Source of the DNA: Halovibrio variabilis
Lineage (GTDB): Bacteria > Pseudomonadota > Gammaproteobacteria > Pseudomonadales > Halomonadaceae
Length of the DNA stretch: 64,000 nt
Direction: 5' to 3'
Assembly: GCF_007991175.1 (NCBI RefSeq)
Contig: NZ_BJXV01000013.1
Coordinates: forward strand, 1 to 64,000
This document shows positions 1 to 9,139 of this stretch, one piece after another. The notes under the pieces were generated by a model that saw nothing but the letters and a program-made list of their open reading frames with translations, was not told the origin of the DNA and made no database searches. The translations under genes and the position numbers were made by a program. How positions within the stretch are numbered: position 1 is the stretch's first letter; each line of letters begins with the position of its first letter.

Positions 1-105
1 TGACCTTACTTAAATGCACCGCTGAAAACGCTAGGCGTCCTCGGCAGCGGATGCGTACTATACGATCTCACTGGCGGGTTGGCAAGAGTTAGTCGCGTAA
101 AAGAC

Positions 106-137
106 AAAAAAGCGGCAGGAGGTTAACCTTCTGCCGC
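106..137 (-). terminator. Rho-independent terminator of the acyl-CoA dehydrogenase gene
   Basis: A near-perfect 26-base inverted repeat (112-137, one mismatched pair) is followed, in leftward transcription, by a run of six T residues (106-111). It lies about 80 bases past the stop codon of the leftward acyl-CoA dehydrogenase. The rest of positions 1-218 shows no gene that I can support. Confidence 0.8.
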
Positions 138-218
138 AAACCACCGATCAGAACGCCTGACCAGAGAGTGCCTGGTTTAAAAGCGGCTAGCTACAGCTTG
201 ATGCCGTGTTACGGCTGA

Positions 219-2024
219 TCAAATTTCGAAACCCAAGCCAAAGTCTTCGCTGGAGATAGCCATTAAGCTGGCGGCGCCCGCCTGAATCATTTGCGCGTGA
301 GCTTTGGTGCGTGGCAGCAGTCGTTGATAATAAAAGCGAGCGGTATTCAGCTTAGCCGCGTAAAACGCCTTATCGTCACCGTCCAGAGACGCGGATGCCT
401 GTTTCGCCGCCCGAGCAAATAGGTAAGCAAGCGCTACATAGCCGGAGTACATCAAGTAATCCATGCTGGCAGCACCGACCTCTTCACGGTCCTGCATCGC
501 CTTCATACCCACGCCCATGGTCAGCTCGCCCCACTCTGCGTTCAGCTTGGCCAAAGGCTCAATAAATTCTTTGAGCGCCGGGTTCTCGGCTTCGGCTTTA
601 CAGAACTGATGAATTTCCTTGGTGAATACTTTTAGCGATTCACCTTGGCTCATCAGCACCTTGCGACCCAGCAGATCAAGCGCCTGAATACCATTAGTGC
701 CTTCATATATACGTGTAATGCGTGCATCACGCACTAGCTGCTCCATGCCCCACTCTTTAATAAAGCCATGGCCGCCGTAAACCTGCACCCCCTCATTGGT
801 GCTTTCAAAACCCACTTCGGTGAGGAACGCTTTAACAATGGGTGTTAGCAAGCCCAGTAACGTATCAGCCCGCTCGCGCTCTTGACCTGATTCGCCATGC
901 TCCACCACATCCAGCATCTGAGCGGTATACAGCACCAGCATACGCCCGCCTTCAGCAAACGCTTTTTGGGTTAGCAGCATGCGGCGTACATCGGGGTGGA
1001 CAATAATCGGGTCAGCAGCCTTATCAGGCGCCTGCTTGCCCGACAAGCTGCGCATTTGTAGACGATCGCGTGCGTAGCTCAGCGAGTTTTGAAAGCTAGC
1101 CTCAGTCAGGCCAAGACCCTGAACCCCGACGCCCAAACGCGCGGCGTTCATCATCGTAAACATGCACGCCAAGCCTTGATTGGGCGAGCCCACCAAATAA
1201 CCTGTCGCTCCATCAAAATTCATAACGCAGGTGGCGTTACCATGAATGCCCATCTTATTTTCAAGAGAACCACAGGTGACCGCATTGCGCTCGCCAGAGT
1301 TGCCCCTCGCATCCGGCAGCAATTTCGGCACGACAAAGAGCGAAATGCCTTTAGACCCTTTTGGCGCATCGGGCAGTTTTGCTAGCACCAAATGCACAAT
1401 GTTCTCAGCTAAATTGTGCTCACCCGCTGAGATATAGATCTTGGAACCGGTAATAGCATAAGCGTTATTGTCTACTGGCACGGCGCGAGTATTGATCAAG
1501 CCGAGGTCAGTGCCGCAGTGAGGCTCGGTCAAACACATTGTGCCCGTCCACACGCCTTCCACTAACTTGGTGAGGTAGGTAGCTTTTTGCTCGTCGGTAC
1601 CGTGATGACGCAACGCATCCGCTGCGCCATGGGAGAGCCCTGGGTACATGCCCCACGCCAGATTCGTCGCACAGATCATTTCCGAAAGCAGCATCGCCAG
1701 TGATGGCGGTAACCCTTGCCCACCATGCTCCGGATCCGCGGCAAGACTTGGCCAGCCGCCTTCTACGTACTGCTGGTAGGCCTCTTTAAAACCGTTAGGC
1801 GCTTTGACTTCGCCCCCCTCTAGCAAACAGCCTTCCTCATCGCCGCTTTGATTGATCGGCAACAGTACGTCGCGGGCGAAGCGTGCGCCCTCCTCCAAAA
1901 TAGCGCCAACCACATCAGGCGATGCCTCATCACCACCGGGAAGGCGTGCGTAGTGAGCAGGGTAATCAAGCATTTCGTCCATCACGAAACGCATATCACG
2001 AATAGGGGCTTGATAGCTGGGCAT
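219..2024 (-). CDS. Acyl-CoA dehydrogenase, about 600-residue family
   Basis: FAD-dependent acyl-CoA dehydrogenase catalysing the first, alpha-beta dehydrogenation step of acyl-CoA breakdown in the cytoplasm. Visible family marks are CLTEPHCGTDLG in the middle domain and RIYEGTNGIQALDLLGRK near the C-terminal third, with an extra C-terminal domain typical of the long bacterial class. The start at 2024 is chosen because AGGAGA lies 8 bases upstream and the protein then begins MPSYQAPIRDMRF, as usual for this class; an upstream in-frame ATG at 2087 lacks a site. It is the last gene of a leftward set with an SDR dehydrogenase and a TetR regulator, which suggests one catabolic locus. Substrate chain length cannot be read from the sequence. 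Confidence 0.93.
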   Translation of the reverse strand: MPSYQAPIRDMRFVMDEMLDYPAHYARLPGGDEASPDVVGAILEEGARFARDVLLPINQSGDEEGCLLEGGEVKAPNGFKEAYQQYVEGGWPSLAADPEHGGQGLPPSLAMLLSEMICATNLAWGMYPGLSHGAADALRHHGTDEQKATYLTKLVEGVWTGTMCLTEPHCGTDLGLINTRAVPVDNNAYAITGSKIYISAGEHNLAENIVHLVLAKLPDAPKGSKGISLFVVPKLLPDARGNSGERNAVTCGSLENKMGIHGNATCVMNFDGATGYLVGSPNQGLACMFTMMNAARLGVGVQGLGLTEASFQNSLSYARDRLQMRSLSGKQAPDKAADPIIVHPDVRRMLLTQKAFAEGGRMLVLYTAQMLDVVEHGESGQERERADTLLGLLTPIVKAFLTEVGFESTNEGVQVYGGHGFIKEWGMEQLVRDARITRIYEGTNGIQALDLLGRKVLMSQGESLKVFTKEIHQFCKAEAENPALKEFIEPLAKLNAEWGELTMGVGMKAMQDREEVGAASMDYLMYSGYVALAYLFARAAKQASASLDGDDKAFYAAKLNTARFYYQRLLPRTKAHAQMIQAGAASLMAISSEDFGLGFEI

Positions 2025-2081
2025 CGCACTTCTCCTGAAATAAGGGGCTTGGAAGCCAGTCAATATATTGTGACAAAAGGC

Positions 2082-2101
2082 TTTCAAACATACGTTTGAA
2101 A
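2082..2101. promoter_or_regulatory. PsrA-like palindromic operator upstream of the acyl-CoA dehydrogenase
   Basis: A perfect 8-4-8 inverted repeat, TTTCAAAC-ATAC-GTTTGAAA, lies 58 bases upstream of the chosen start. It fits the (G/C)AAAC-N(2-4)-GTTT(G/C) pattern known for the fatty-acid-responsive TetR regulator PsrA of pseudomonads. Binding is inferred from pattern only. Confidence 0.5.
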
Positions 2102-2256
2102 ACTAGCGCGAGCGTCCAACAGAGTCAAGCAAGCGTTTGAATTTAACTGACAAACGCCCTACGACTTTGGTCGTCCGACTGGTAAGCTATTGGTATCTAT
2201 CAAAAAAACTCGCCAACCAACAGCCGACGAATTGTGTTTTAACGCGTTGGCAGCAC

Positions 2257-3024
2257 TTACTGCATGCGAATGCCGCCATCCAATCGAATGACCTCGCCGT
2301 TAAGCATCGGGTTGGTAATAATCTGCTCGGCTAATTGGGCGAACTCATCAGGCTTACCTAACCGCTTGGGAAAGGGCACCGCCGCCGCTAGCGCCTGAGC
2401 AGCCTCGTCGGGAATCTCGCTCATCATCGGTGTTTCAAACACACCCGGCGCAATAGCCATAACACGGATGGCATGACGCGATAGCTCACGCGCCGCGGGC
2501 AAACTCATACCAACCACACCCGCTTTAGAGGCACTATAAGCACACTGCCCCACCTGCCCATCAAAAGCCGCAATAGAGGCGGTATTAATAATCACCCCGC
2601 GCTCGCCACTCTCATTAGGCGCGTTTTTAGCCATCGCGGCAGCCGCAAGGCGCATCACATTGAAGGTGCCAATCAAGTTGATGTTGATCGTTTTTGCGTA
2701 GTCTTCTAAATCAGCCGGGTTGCCTTCGCGATCTACCAGCTTGGCCACGCTGACCACACCAGCGCAATGAACGACGCCGCTAAGGCCGCGCTCACCCCCC
2801 AGCACTACCGCCTTGTCCACTGCCTGTTGCATCTGCTCGGCAGAGGTAATATCGGCTAGACACGCCTGAGCGCCGCCCCCTAACTGCTGGGCGTGGGTAT
2901 TTACGCTGTCGTTTAAATCACACAAGAGTACTTTTGCACCGGCGGCCACTAAACGCGCTGCCGTTGCCGCTCCCAGCCCAGAGGCGGCACCGGTAATTAG
3001 AAATGTACTGTCCTTTAACTGCAT
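2257..3024 (-). CDS. SDR-family 3-hydroxyacyl-CoA dehydrogenase-like oxidoreductase
   Basis: Classical short-chain dehydrogenase of 255 residues. The NAD-binding glycine motif TGAASGLG is at residues 11-18, an acidic residue after the second strand (LLCDLND) favours NAD over NADP, and the catalytic motif is Y163-S-A-S-K. The sequence resembles the HSD17B10 type of 3-hydroxyacyl-CoA dehydrogenase, which oxidises the hydroxy intermediate in beta-oxidation or branched-chain acyl-CoA degradation. The start at 3024 is preferred over 3045 because AGGAAA precedes it. It sits between a TetR gene and an acyl-CoA dehydrogenase on the same strand, matching a role in the same pathway. The exact substrate is unknown. 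Confidence 0.88.
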   Translation of the reverse strand: MQLKDSTFLITGAASGLGAATAARLVAAGAKVLLCDLNDSVNTHAQQLGGGAQACLADITSAEQMQQAVDKAVVLGGERGLSGVVHCAGVVSVAKLVDREGNPADLEDYAKTININLIGTFNVMRLAAAAMAKNAPNESGERGVIINTASIAAFDGQVGQCAYSASKAGVVGMSLPAARELSRHAIRVMAIAPGVFETPMMSEIPDEAAQALAAAVPFPKRLGKPDEFAQLAEQIITNPMLNGEVIRLDGGIRMQ

Positions 3025-3053
3025 CACGGCATTTCCTGTTGTCATTATTTAGA

Positions 3054-3632
3054 TCAAGCAGGTGATGGCATTATCATCGCCACAAATTCATCGGCAAGAT
3101 CGTCGGGAGAACGTGACCCATTGGGGTCGTACCAGCGAACCGTCCAGTTCAGTGCTCCCAGCACAAAGCGCGAGACCAGAAAACGGTCGCCGTGGATTAA
3201 CCTGGCTTCCAAAGCGTCGTCGATAACAGCCACCCACAGCGCCTCGTAGGCATCGCGTAAATGACTTAAATGTGCCCTCGCAACATCGTCAAGTCGCCGC
3301 CACTCGAACAGCGCCACCACGTGGGCATTGCGGTCGGTAAACAGCGTTTCAAGATGCGCTCGCGCCATAGTGCGCAGGCGTACTTCAGGCTCAGCGGAAC
3401 ATTCATTGAGGGCGTTACGGGCAATCGTCAACGCATTTTGAGTGCCCTCTTCGATGACCGCGGCGAGAATTTCCTGCTTATCTTTAAAATGATGAAACAA
3501 GCTGCCGGACTTAATGCCCATTTCCTGCGCCAGCATACGCACCGTCGTGCGATCAAAGCCCTCTTGGACAAATAGCTGAGCGGCAAGACGCGTCAATTCC
3601 TTGCGACGAGGGGATGCATTCATTACATTCAT
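3054..3632 (-). CDS. TetR/AcrR-family transcriptional regulator
   Basis: About 192 residues. The N-terminal helix-turn-helix is clear (LAAQLFVQEGFDRTTVRMLAQ followed by MGIKSGSLFHHFKDKQEIL), and the C-terminal half is the helical ligand and dimer domain seen in acyl-CoA-responsive TetR proteins. It ends 29 bases before the SDR start and is divergent from the thiolase, so it probably controls both directions of this catabolic locus. The start is uncertain: ATG codons at 3632 and 3623 both lack a clear ribosome site, and an upstream in-frame codon at 3695 would add an atypical leader. It is not obviously PsrA. Confidence 0.88.
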   Translation of the reverse strand: MNVMNASPRRKELTRLAAQLFVQEGFDRTTVRMLAQEMGIKSGSLFHHFKDKQEILAAVIEEGTQNALTIARNALNECSAEPEVRLRTMARAHLETLFTDRNAHVVALFEWRRLDDVARAHLSHLRDAYEALWVAVIDDALEARLIHGDRFLVSRFVLGALNWTVRWYDPNGSRSPDDLADEFVAMIMPSPA

Positions 3633-3641
3633 GTTATTCAC

Positions 3642-3657
3642 ACTAGCGCTTGCTTGG
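3642..3657. promoter_or_regulatory. Candidate operator of the local TetR regulator
   Basis: The intergenic region between tetR and the thiolase holds ACTAGCGC overlapping CGCTTGCTTG. The 10-mer CAAGCAAGCG (minus strand, 3647-3656) recurs exactly at 2126-2135 upstream of the acyl-CoA dehydrogenase, and ACTAGCGC recurs at 2102-2109. Shared words in two promoters of one locus suggest binding by the adjacent TetR protein. This is inference from repeat pattern only. Confidence 0.35.
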
Positions 3658-3749
3658 TTACTCAGGAGAAAACCACAGCACCGCCAATGGGTCAATGCAT
3701 CAACAACGACTTGACCTGATAATCACAATAACGCTGAAGGAGATTCACC

Positions 3750-4937
3750 ATGAGCAGCGCCACCGATATTGTCTTTCTCGCCGCTAAACGCACCCCAATG
3801 GGCGGCATGATGGGCAGCCTTGCAAGCGTGACGGCTCCCCAGCTTAGCGCCGTCGCCATCAAAGCGGCGATTGAAGAAGCCGGCATCGACCCTGCGGTAA
3901 TCACCGAAGGTATTTTGGGTTGCGTACTTCCCGCAGGCGTTAAGCAGGGGCCCGCACGTCAGGCAATGCGCCAGGCGGGCATTCCTGATGCCAATGGCGC
4001 CACCACGATTAACAAGCTGTGCGGTTCGGGCATGAAAGCCGCGATGCTTGCCCACGACATCATCAAAGCCGGCAGCGGCGATGTGCTGCTGGCGGGGGGC
4101 ATGGAGTCAATGTCCAATGCTCCACACGTGCTTCCCCAAGCACGCCAAGGGTACCGACTAGGCCACGGTGAGTTGAAAGACCACATGTTCCTTGATGGTT
4201 TGGAAGATGCTGAAACCGGCAAGTTGATGGGCGTGTTTGCTCAGGATGTTGCCTCTCAGCGCGGCTATACCCGCGAGCGGCTGGATGATTTTGCGATCAC
4301 CTCTCTTGAGCGTGCCATGGCCGCTACCAACGCGGGGCACTTAACCGCCGAGATGGCGCCGGTAATGGTCACTTCCCGGCAGGGTGAAACGCTCGTTGAA
4401 CACGACGAGCAACCCTTCCAGGCCAAACTCGACAAGATACGCCAGTTGCGCCCAGCCTTCGCCAAAGACGGTACCATTACCGCTGCCAATGCCAGCTCCA
4501 TTTCCGACGGCGCCTCGGCACTCATCTTAGCCAGCCAGCAAGCGGCGGATCAGCACGGCGTTAAACCGTTAGCGCGTATGCTGGGCCACGCAACGCACTC
4601 GCGTCATCCAAGCGAGTTTACGATTGCCCCGGTGGGCGCCATCGAAAAGCTAATGAAGAAACTCGACTGGGGCGTCAATGATGTTGATCTGTTTGAGATT
4701 AACGAAGCCTTTGCCGTGGTCACGCTAATGGCGATGGATGATTTGGGTCTTCCCCACGATAAGGTCAACGTCTTTGGCGGCGCCTGTGCCCAAGGCCACC
4801 CGGTGGGCTCCACCGGTTCACGCATCATCGCCACGCTTATTCATGCGCTGAGAACCAAGGGAGGCAAACGCGGTATCGCCAGCCTGTGTATTGGCGGCGG
4901 TGAAGCAACCGCTGTTGCCGTCGAGCTAATTGACTAA
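3750..4937 (+). CDS. Acetyl-CoA C-acyltransferase (thiolase)
   Basis: A 395-residue thiolase, condensing or cleaving 3-ketoacyl-CoA with CoA. The nucleophile Cys91 is in INKLCGSGMKA. The C-terminal signatures are complete: EINEAFAVV, GGACAQGHPVGSTGSR with its catalytic His, and CIGGGEA with the proton-donor Cys. AAGGAG lies just upstream of the ATG. Divergent from tetR and next to acyl-CoA and hydroxyacyl-CoA dehydrogenases, it could supply the last step of the same degradation. Biosynthetic (PhaA/AtoB) and degradative (FadA-like) use cannot be told apart from sequence alone. Confidence 0.92.
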   Translation: MSSATDIVFLAAKRTPMGGMMGSLASVTAPQLSAVAIKAAIEEAGIDPAVITEGILGCVLPAGVKQGPARQAMRQAGIPDANGATTINKLCGSGMKAAMLAHDIIKAGSGDVLLAGGMESMSNAPHVLPQARQGYRLGHGELKDHMFLDGLEDAETGKLMGVFAQDVASQRGYTRERLDDFAITSLERAMAATNAGHLTAEMAPVMVTSRQGETLVEHDEQPFQAKLDKIRQLRPAFAKDGTITAANASSISDGASALILASQQAADQHGVKPLARMLGHATHSRHPSEFTIAPVGAIEKLMKKLDWGVNDVDLFEINEAFAVVTLMAMDDLGLPHDKVNVFGGACAQGHPVGSTGSRIIATLIHALRTKGGKRGIASLCIGGGEATAVAVELID

Positions 4938-4958
4938 TCAGCGCTGTCTACCACGCTC

Positions 4959-4993
4959 AAACGCCCTGACGCTATTACCGCGTCAGGGCGTTT
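4959..4993. terminator. Bidirectional terminator between thiolase and chemoreceptor genes
   Basis: A perfect 13-base stem, AAACGCCCTGACG with CGTCAGGGCGTTT and a 9-base loop, sits between two convergent genes. The short A and T ends can serve either direction. Confidence 0.8.
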
Positions 4994-5008
4994 AGCCAAC
5001 AATTCATG

Positions 5009-6709
5009 CTATGAGGTGGCAAGCAAAGCGGCTATATGATCGCCCTGCTCCTTAGCGCTCTTTATCGCTGCTTCATCCTGGCTGAGTTGCTCCCATTGGG
5101 GAGATTGAGCGTGATGCCCGTCAGTGCGTGGCTGACCTGATTCTGCGGCTTCGTCCACAACGCTAAATTGCCCGGCATACTCACGCATCTGCAACGCCTC
5201 TTCGGAAAGCCCTTCGGCACTTTGGGCAGCCAGATTTACCAAGCGCATGGTATCTTGGGTTGTTGTATCGATTTGTGCCACGGCTGCATTGACCTCTTCA
5301 ATCCCTCGCCGCTGCTCTTCGGAAGCTTGCGCTATTTGGGTCATTAAGGTATCCACATTGTCGGCAGCCTGCATAATCCCTCGGGTGTGCTCTCCGGCCT
5401 GCTGCGACAGAACGCTACCTTGCTGAACACTCTCACGGGATGCGCCGATACGAGCGCGAATGTCGCTGGCCGCACTGGCGCTGCGCGTGGCCAGGGCACG
5501 CACTTCATTCGCCACTACCGCAAATCCACGCCCATGCTCACCGGCTCGTGCCGCTTCGACTGACGCATTAAGCGCTAGAATATTGGTTTGAAAAGCGATA
5601 CTTTCTATTATCTTGATGATGCTATGAATCTCATCAGAGCGCTCATTAATCGCCTCCATCGTGGCGATTAGCTGCGCAATCACCTGATCCCCCTGCTGCG
5701 CTTTGTGGGAAACATCCGCTGTGGACCGACTAACATGCGCGGCGCTTTCCGCATTTTGATGAACCGTCGCGGTCAGCTGTTCCAAGCTCGCGGCCATTTG
5801 TTGCAACGCCGACACCTGCGTATCGGTTTGGCCTGCCAAGAGTTGATTCTGCTCAGTCATCTCCTGACTATTGCTGTACACCTGTTGGCTACTGGCATTA
5901 AGTCGGTTAACCGTCGTTGTTAGCGACTGCTGCATATTGGCTAATTCGCTAAACAGCTGGCCAATCTCATTGGTCGAGTTGGCCGTTACCGGGGCAGACA
6001 AATCACCTTTGGCAATCCGTTGAAAGTGACCGGTGATTGTCCGCAATGGGCGAAGCACATTTTTACGCACTCCCCACACCACGACCGCCACTACCAATAG
6101 CGCAGCGACAAGCACCGCAATCACCCCCCAAAACAATAACGACGAGACCTGCTCAAAGCGCGCTAAAAGCCTGTTGCCCCGCTGGTTTGAGGCTTCAAAA
6201 AATGCCTCGGCACTGGCGATAAAGCGCTGACTGCTATCATCCACCCGCGACTCACCCGAGAGAAAACCAGGCACATCACGCTCTTCCAGCATCATCATCT
6301 GAAGGTTAAGATTATTGTTAACGAACGATTGAAAGTTTATCGCCAATTGATCAACCAGCGCCTGCTGGCCTTGATCAAACGTACCCGACTCAAATTGAGC
6401 AAAATGCTGTTTAGCCGATGCAAGCAAAACCTGTGCTTCTTCAATAAGCGGCTCAGGACGATCAAACGAAGGGGTGCGAATTAACTCTGCCGCACGATTC
6501 ATCTGAATACGCGCCCGCAACAGCTCGGTATAAGTACCATCCAACTCACGAATTTGCGCCATATCCTGCTGGTGCAGCGACGTAAACGCATCACGGCCAA
6601 AATGATTGGCGAACAGCCCTAAAGCGCCTATCACGACGATCAAACCACTAAAGGCAACCAGTACCAGTGTCCAACTCGCTTTAACGCTTAAGTTATTGAT
6701 CCATTTCAT
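5009..6709 (-). CDS. Methyl-accepting chemotaxis protein, Tar/Tsr-like, next to arsC
   Basis: A 566-residue inner-membrane chemoreceptor. TM1 is at about residues 13-34, followed by a periplasmic four-helix domain resembling the TarH type ([16 protein letters not shown]), TM2 at about 190-213, HAMP, and a cytoplasmic signalling hairpin with the highly conserved [20 protein letters not shown] tip. There is no obvious NWETF-like tether at the C terminus. It begins only 24 bases after the arsC stop on the same strand with no terminator between, so it is probably co-transcribed with arsC from the arsenic promoter. The ligand is unknown; the periplasmic part has no cysteine, so direct thiol binding of arsenite is unlikely. 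Confidence 0.95.
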   Translation of the reverse strand: MKWINNLSVKASWTLVLVAFSGLIVVIGALGLFANHFGRDAFTSLHQQDMAQIRELDGTYTELLRARIQMNRAAELIRTPSFDRPEPLIEEAQVLLASAKQHFAQFESGTFDQGQQALVDQLAINFQSFVNNNLNLQMMMLEERDVPGFLSGESRVDDSSQRFIASAEAFFEASNQRGNRLLARFEQVSSLLFWGVIAVLVAALLVVAVVVWGVRKNVLRPLRTITGHFQRIAKGDLSAPVTANSTNEIGQLFSELANMQQSLTTTVNRLNASSQQVYSNSQEMTEQNQLLAGQTDTQVSALQQMAASLEQLTATVHQNAESAAHVSRSTADVSHKAQQGDQVIAQLIATMEAINERSDEIHSIIKIIESIAFQTNILALNASVEAARAGEHGRGFAVVANEVRALATRSASAASDIRARIGASRESVQQGSVLSQQAGEHTRGIMQAADNVDTLMTQIAQASEEQRRGIEEVNAAVAQIDTTTQDTMRLVNLAAQSAEGLSEEALQMREYAGQFSVVDEAAESGQPRTDGHHAQSPQWEQLSQDEAAIKSAKEQGDHIAALLATS

Positions 6710-6733
6710 CTCGGCCTACCCCTTTGAGTATTA

Positions 6734-7147
6734 TTAATCGGCTGTGTGGAGGGGCAGCCAGAGTTGCAGACGCCGACGAATTTCCTGAAGCGCCTGCTGG
6801 TAAGCATCTGATTTACCGATCAGGCGCGGGTCACGAATGTCCCAGAAAAACACTTCTTTCGCTTCGCCTTCCCATTGACGACACGCTTGCTGCTCCTTGT
6901 CGCAAAGCACAATAACAAAATCGAAGGCCTCACTTTCATACTCATCCAACGATTTACTGCGCAAGCCTTCGGTGGGCAGCCCCTGCTTAGCTAGCGCTTC
7001 CAGCGTTAGTGCATGAGGCTCATCGGGCTCCGAACCCGCGCTATACGCCTCAAAGCGATCCCCTGCCATATGGCGAAGCAGTGCTTCGCCCATCAAGGAA
7101 CGGGCAGAGTTAGCGTTGCACAGAAACAGCACGCGGCGCTTCGACAT
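6734..7147 (-). CDS. arsC: Arsenate reductase, thioredoxin-coupled low-molecular-weight phosphatase type
   Basis: A 137-residue enzyme reducing arsenate to arsenite in the cytoplasm. The P-loop is C10-NANSA-R16-S (C-X5-R). Two further cysteines are at 82 and 89 (VIVLC82DKEQQAC89R), the same numbering as the Cys10/82/89 relay of the Staphylococcus plasmid pI258 enzyme; a DP motif follows at about 106-107. This indicates the thioredoxin-linked class rather than the glutaredoxin class. Position 15, a cysteine in pI258 ArsC, is alanine here. It is divergent from arsH across a promoter with a palindromic operator, and is followed closely by a chemoreceptor. Confidence 0.92.
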   Translation of the reverse strand: MSKRRVLFLCNANSARSLMGEALLRHMAGDRFEAYSAGSEPDEPHALTLEALAKQGLPTEGLRSKSLDEYESEAFDFVIVLCDKEQQACRQWEGEAKEVFFWDIRDPRLIGKSDAYQQALQEIRRRLQLWLPLHTAD

Positions 7148-7223
7148 AAATAAACAGCCTCTTACGTAGTTGATGGTGAACTACCCTACGCCTGTTTTAT
7201 GACGACAATATTGCAAACAATAG

Positions 7224-7255
7224 TTGACGCTAGAAATATATGAAAAAACATATAT
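7224..7255. promoter_or_regulatory. Divergent arsC/arsH promoter region with 7-6-7 palindromic operator
   Basis: ATATATG-AAAAAA-CATATAT (7236-7255) is a perfect inverted repeat with a 6-base centre in the arsC-arsH intergenic region. A TTGACG -35-like hexamer is at 7224-7229, so the palindrome would overlap the spacer and -10 zone of a rightward promoter. The same half-sites and spacing occur at 12459-12478 before the arsenic GAPDH gene. The pattern is typical of ArsR/SmtB-type repressor sites; binding is inferred. Confidence 0.65.
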
Positions 7256-7313
7256 CATGGCGGTATCAAGCTAAGGATATCACGCTAAGATAGTGCAACC
7301 AGGTAGCTATACG

Positions 7314-8033
7314 ATGAGCCAATTACATGCCCTGCCCAATATACACGCCGAACTTTTTGAACCGCCTAGCCGTGAGCGGTTTGGAACCTCTCAAGGCGCT
7401 GAACACGCACCCAAAATTTTGCTGCTATACGGCTCTTTGCGTGAACGCTCGTTCAGCCGTTTAGCCGTTGAGGAAGCCGCCTATTTGCTAAACGCCATGG
7501 GCGCAGAAACGCGAATCTTTGACCCCAGGGGGTTGCCGCTACCCGACGCTGAAGAGGCTGACCACCCGAAAGTAGACGAACTGCGCACCTTAGCCCAATG
7601 GGCCGAAGGCATGGTGTGGTGCTCACCGGAACGCCACGGTGCCATGACCGGCATCATGAAAGTGCAGATAGATTGGATCCCCCTTGCACTGGGCGGTGTA
7701 CGCCCGACCCAAGGCAAAACGCTGGCCGTCATGCAGGTGTGCGGCGGTTCACAGTCGTTCAATACGGTCAATCAATTACGCATTTTGGGCCGCTGGATGC
7801 GGATGCTGACGATCCCCAATCAATCCTCCGTGCCCAAAGCCTTTATGGAATTTGACGATAACGACCGAATGAAACCTTCGCCGTTTTATGACCGAATCGT
7901 CGATGTGATGGAAGAGCTGGTGAAATTTACCCTGCTAGTGCGTGACCGCAGCGACCTGCTCACAGATCGCTACTCAGAGCGCAAAGAAAGTGCCGAAGAC
8001 GTTTCCAAGCGGGTTAACCAACGCGCTATCTAA
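7314..8033 (+). CDS. arsH: ArsH, NADPH-dependent organoarsenical oxidase / FMN reductase
   Basis: A flavodoxin-fold FMN protein of 239 residues. In characterised homologues ArsH oxidises trivalent organoarsenicals such as methylarsenite and reduces quinones or ferric ions using NADPH. Visible are [14 protein letters not shown] for the FMN phosphate, [12 protein letters not shown] and [11 protein letters not shown], all typical of ArsH. The ATG at 7314 is preferred over a GTG at 7293 because AGGTAG sits 7 bases before it. It is the first gene of a tight rightward series arsH-acr3-FMN reductase-CC protein and is divergent from arsC. Confidence 0.93.
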   Translation: MSQLHALPNIHAELFEPPSRERFGTSQGAEHAPKILLLYGSLRERSFSRLAVEEAAYLLNAMGAETRIFDPRGLPLPDAEEADHPKVDELRTLAQWAEGMVWCSPERHGAMTGIMKVQIDWIPLALGGVRPTQGKTLAVMQVCGGSQSFNTVNQLRILGRWMRMLTIPNQSSVPKAFMEFDDNDRMKPSPFYDRIVDVMEELVKFTLLVRDRSDLLTDRYSERKESAEDVSKRVNQRAI

Positions 8034-8047
8034 TAAGGAGGTTTCAC

Positions 8048-9124
8048 ATGACCACACAGCAGGACACATCGTCACCTTCTACGACGGAAGGCATGGGGTT
8101 ATTCGAGCGCTTCCTTTCGCTTTGGGTAGCCCTTGCTATCGTAGCGGGCATATTACTCGGGCAACTGCTTCCTGCCGTTCCGGAAACGCTTTCCCGCTTT
8201 GAGGTGGCGCAGGTATCGATTCCGGTGGCGGTACTCATCTGGGCAATGATTTTTCCCATGATGGCGCAAATTGACTTCACCTCGTTGCTGGGCGTGCGTC
8301 GCCAGCCAAAAGGTTTGATCATCACTACCTCCGTTAACTGGCTGGTCAAACCCTTCACCATGTTCGCCATCTCCTGGCTATTTCTGATGGTGATCTTTCG
8401 CCCGTTTATTCCCGCAGAGCTTGCCAGCCAGTATCTGGCCGGTACCATTTTGCTCGGCGCCGCGCCGTGCACCGCCATGGTGTTTGTATGGAGCTATTTA
8501 ACCCGCGGTGATGCTGCCTACACCCTGGTGCAAGTGGCGCTCAACGACCTGATCATGCTGTTTGCCTTCGCTCCCATCGTGGTTTTCCTACTGGGTATCT
8601 CCAATATCCAGGTGCCTTGGGACACCGTCGCCCTGTCAGTGGTGCTGTATATTGTGATTCCCCTGGCAGCGGGCTATATCACCCGCCAAACCTTAATCAG
8701 AAAGCGCGGCGCCGAGTGGTACGACAATGTGTTTATGAAGCGCATTGGCCCGATTACACCGATTGGCTTGATCATTACCCTGGTGCTGCTGTTTGCCTTC
8801 CAGGGCGAGGTTATTCTTAATAACCCGCTGCATATCGTATTGATCGCGATACCGCTGATTATTCAGACGTTTTTAATCTTCTTTATTGCCTACGGCTGGG
8901 CCAAGGCGTGGCAGTTACCGCACAATGTTGCCGCCCCCGGCGCAATGATTGGGGCGAGCAACTTTTTTGAACTAGCCGTCGCCGCCGCGATTGCTCTGTT
9001 TGGGTTTCAGTCGGGCGCCGCCCTGGCCACGGTGGTGGGCGTGTTGGTCGAAGTGCCGCTAATGCTCGCGCTGGTGAGAATTGCCAATAAAACCCGCCAC
9101 CACTTCCCGACCAAAACGCATTAA
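8048..9124 (+). CDS. acr3: ACR3-family arsenite efflux permease
   Basis: A 358-residue polytopic membrane protein with about ten hydrophobic segments. The family's essential cysteine lies in GAAPC141TAMVFVWSYL, and the region after MIGASNFFELAVA also matches Acr3. It exports As(OH)3, the product of ArsC, across the inner membrane using the proton motive force. A strong AAGGAGG site (8034-8040) precedes the ATG, and only 14 bases separate it from arsH. Confidence 0.95.
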   Translation: MTTQQDTSSPSTTEGMGLFERFLSLWVALAIVAGILLGQLLPAVPETLSRFEVAQVSIPVAVLIWAMIFPMMAQIDFTSLLGVRRQPKGLIITTSVNWLVKPFTMFAISWLFLMVIFRPFIPAELASQYLAGTILLGAAPCTAMVFVWSYLTRGDAAYTLVQVALNDLIMLFAFAPIVVFLLGISNIQVPWDTVALSVVLYIVIPLAAGYITRQTLIRKRGAEWYDNVFMKRIGPITPIGLIITLVLLFAFQGEVILNNPLHIVLIAIPLIIQTFLIFFIAYGWAKAWQLPHNVAAPGAMIGASNFFELAVAAAIALFGFQSGAALATVVGVLVEVPLMLALVRIANKTRHHFPTKTH

Positions 9125-9139
9125 TCGAGGGTAAGCACT

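Noticed and set aside
8044..8478. 144-codon antisense frame within acr3
   Set aside because: It lies wholly opposite a strongly supported membrane-protein gene and shows no domain of its own.
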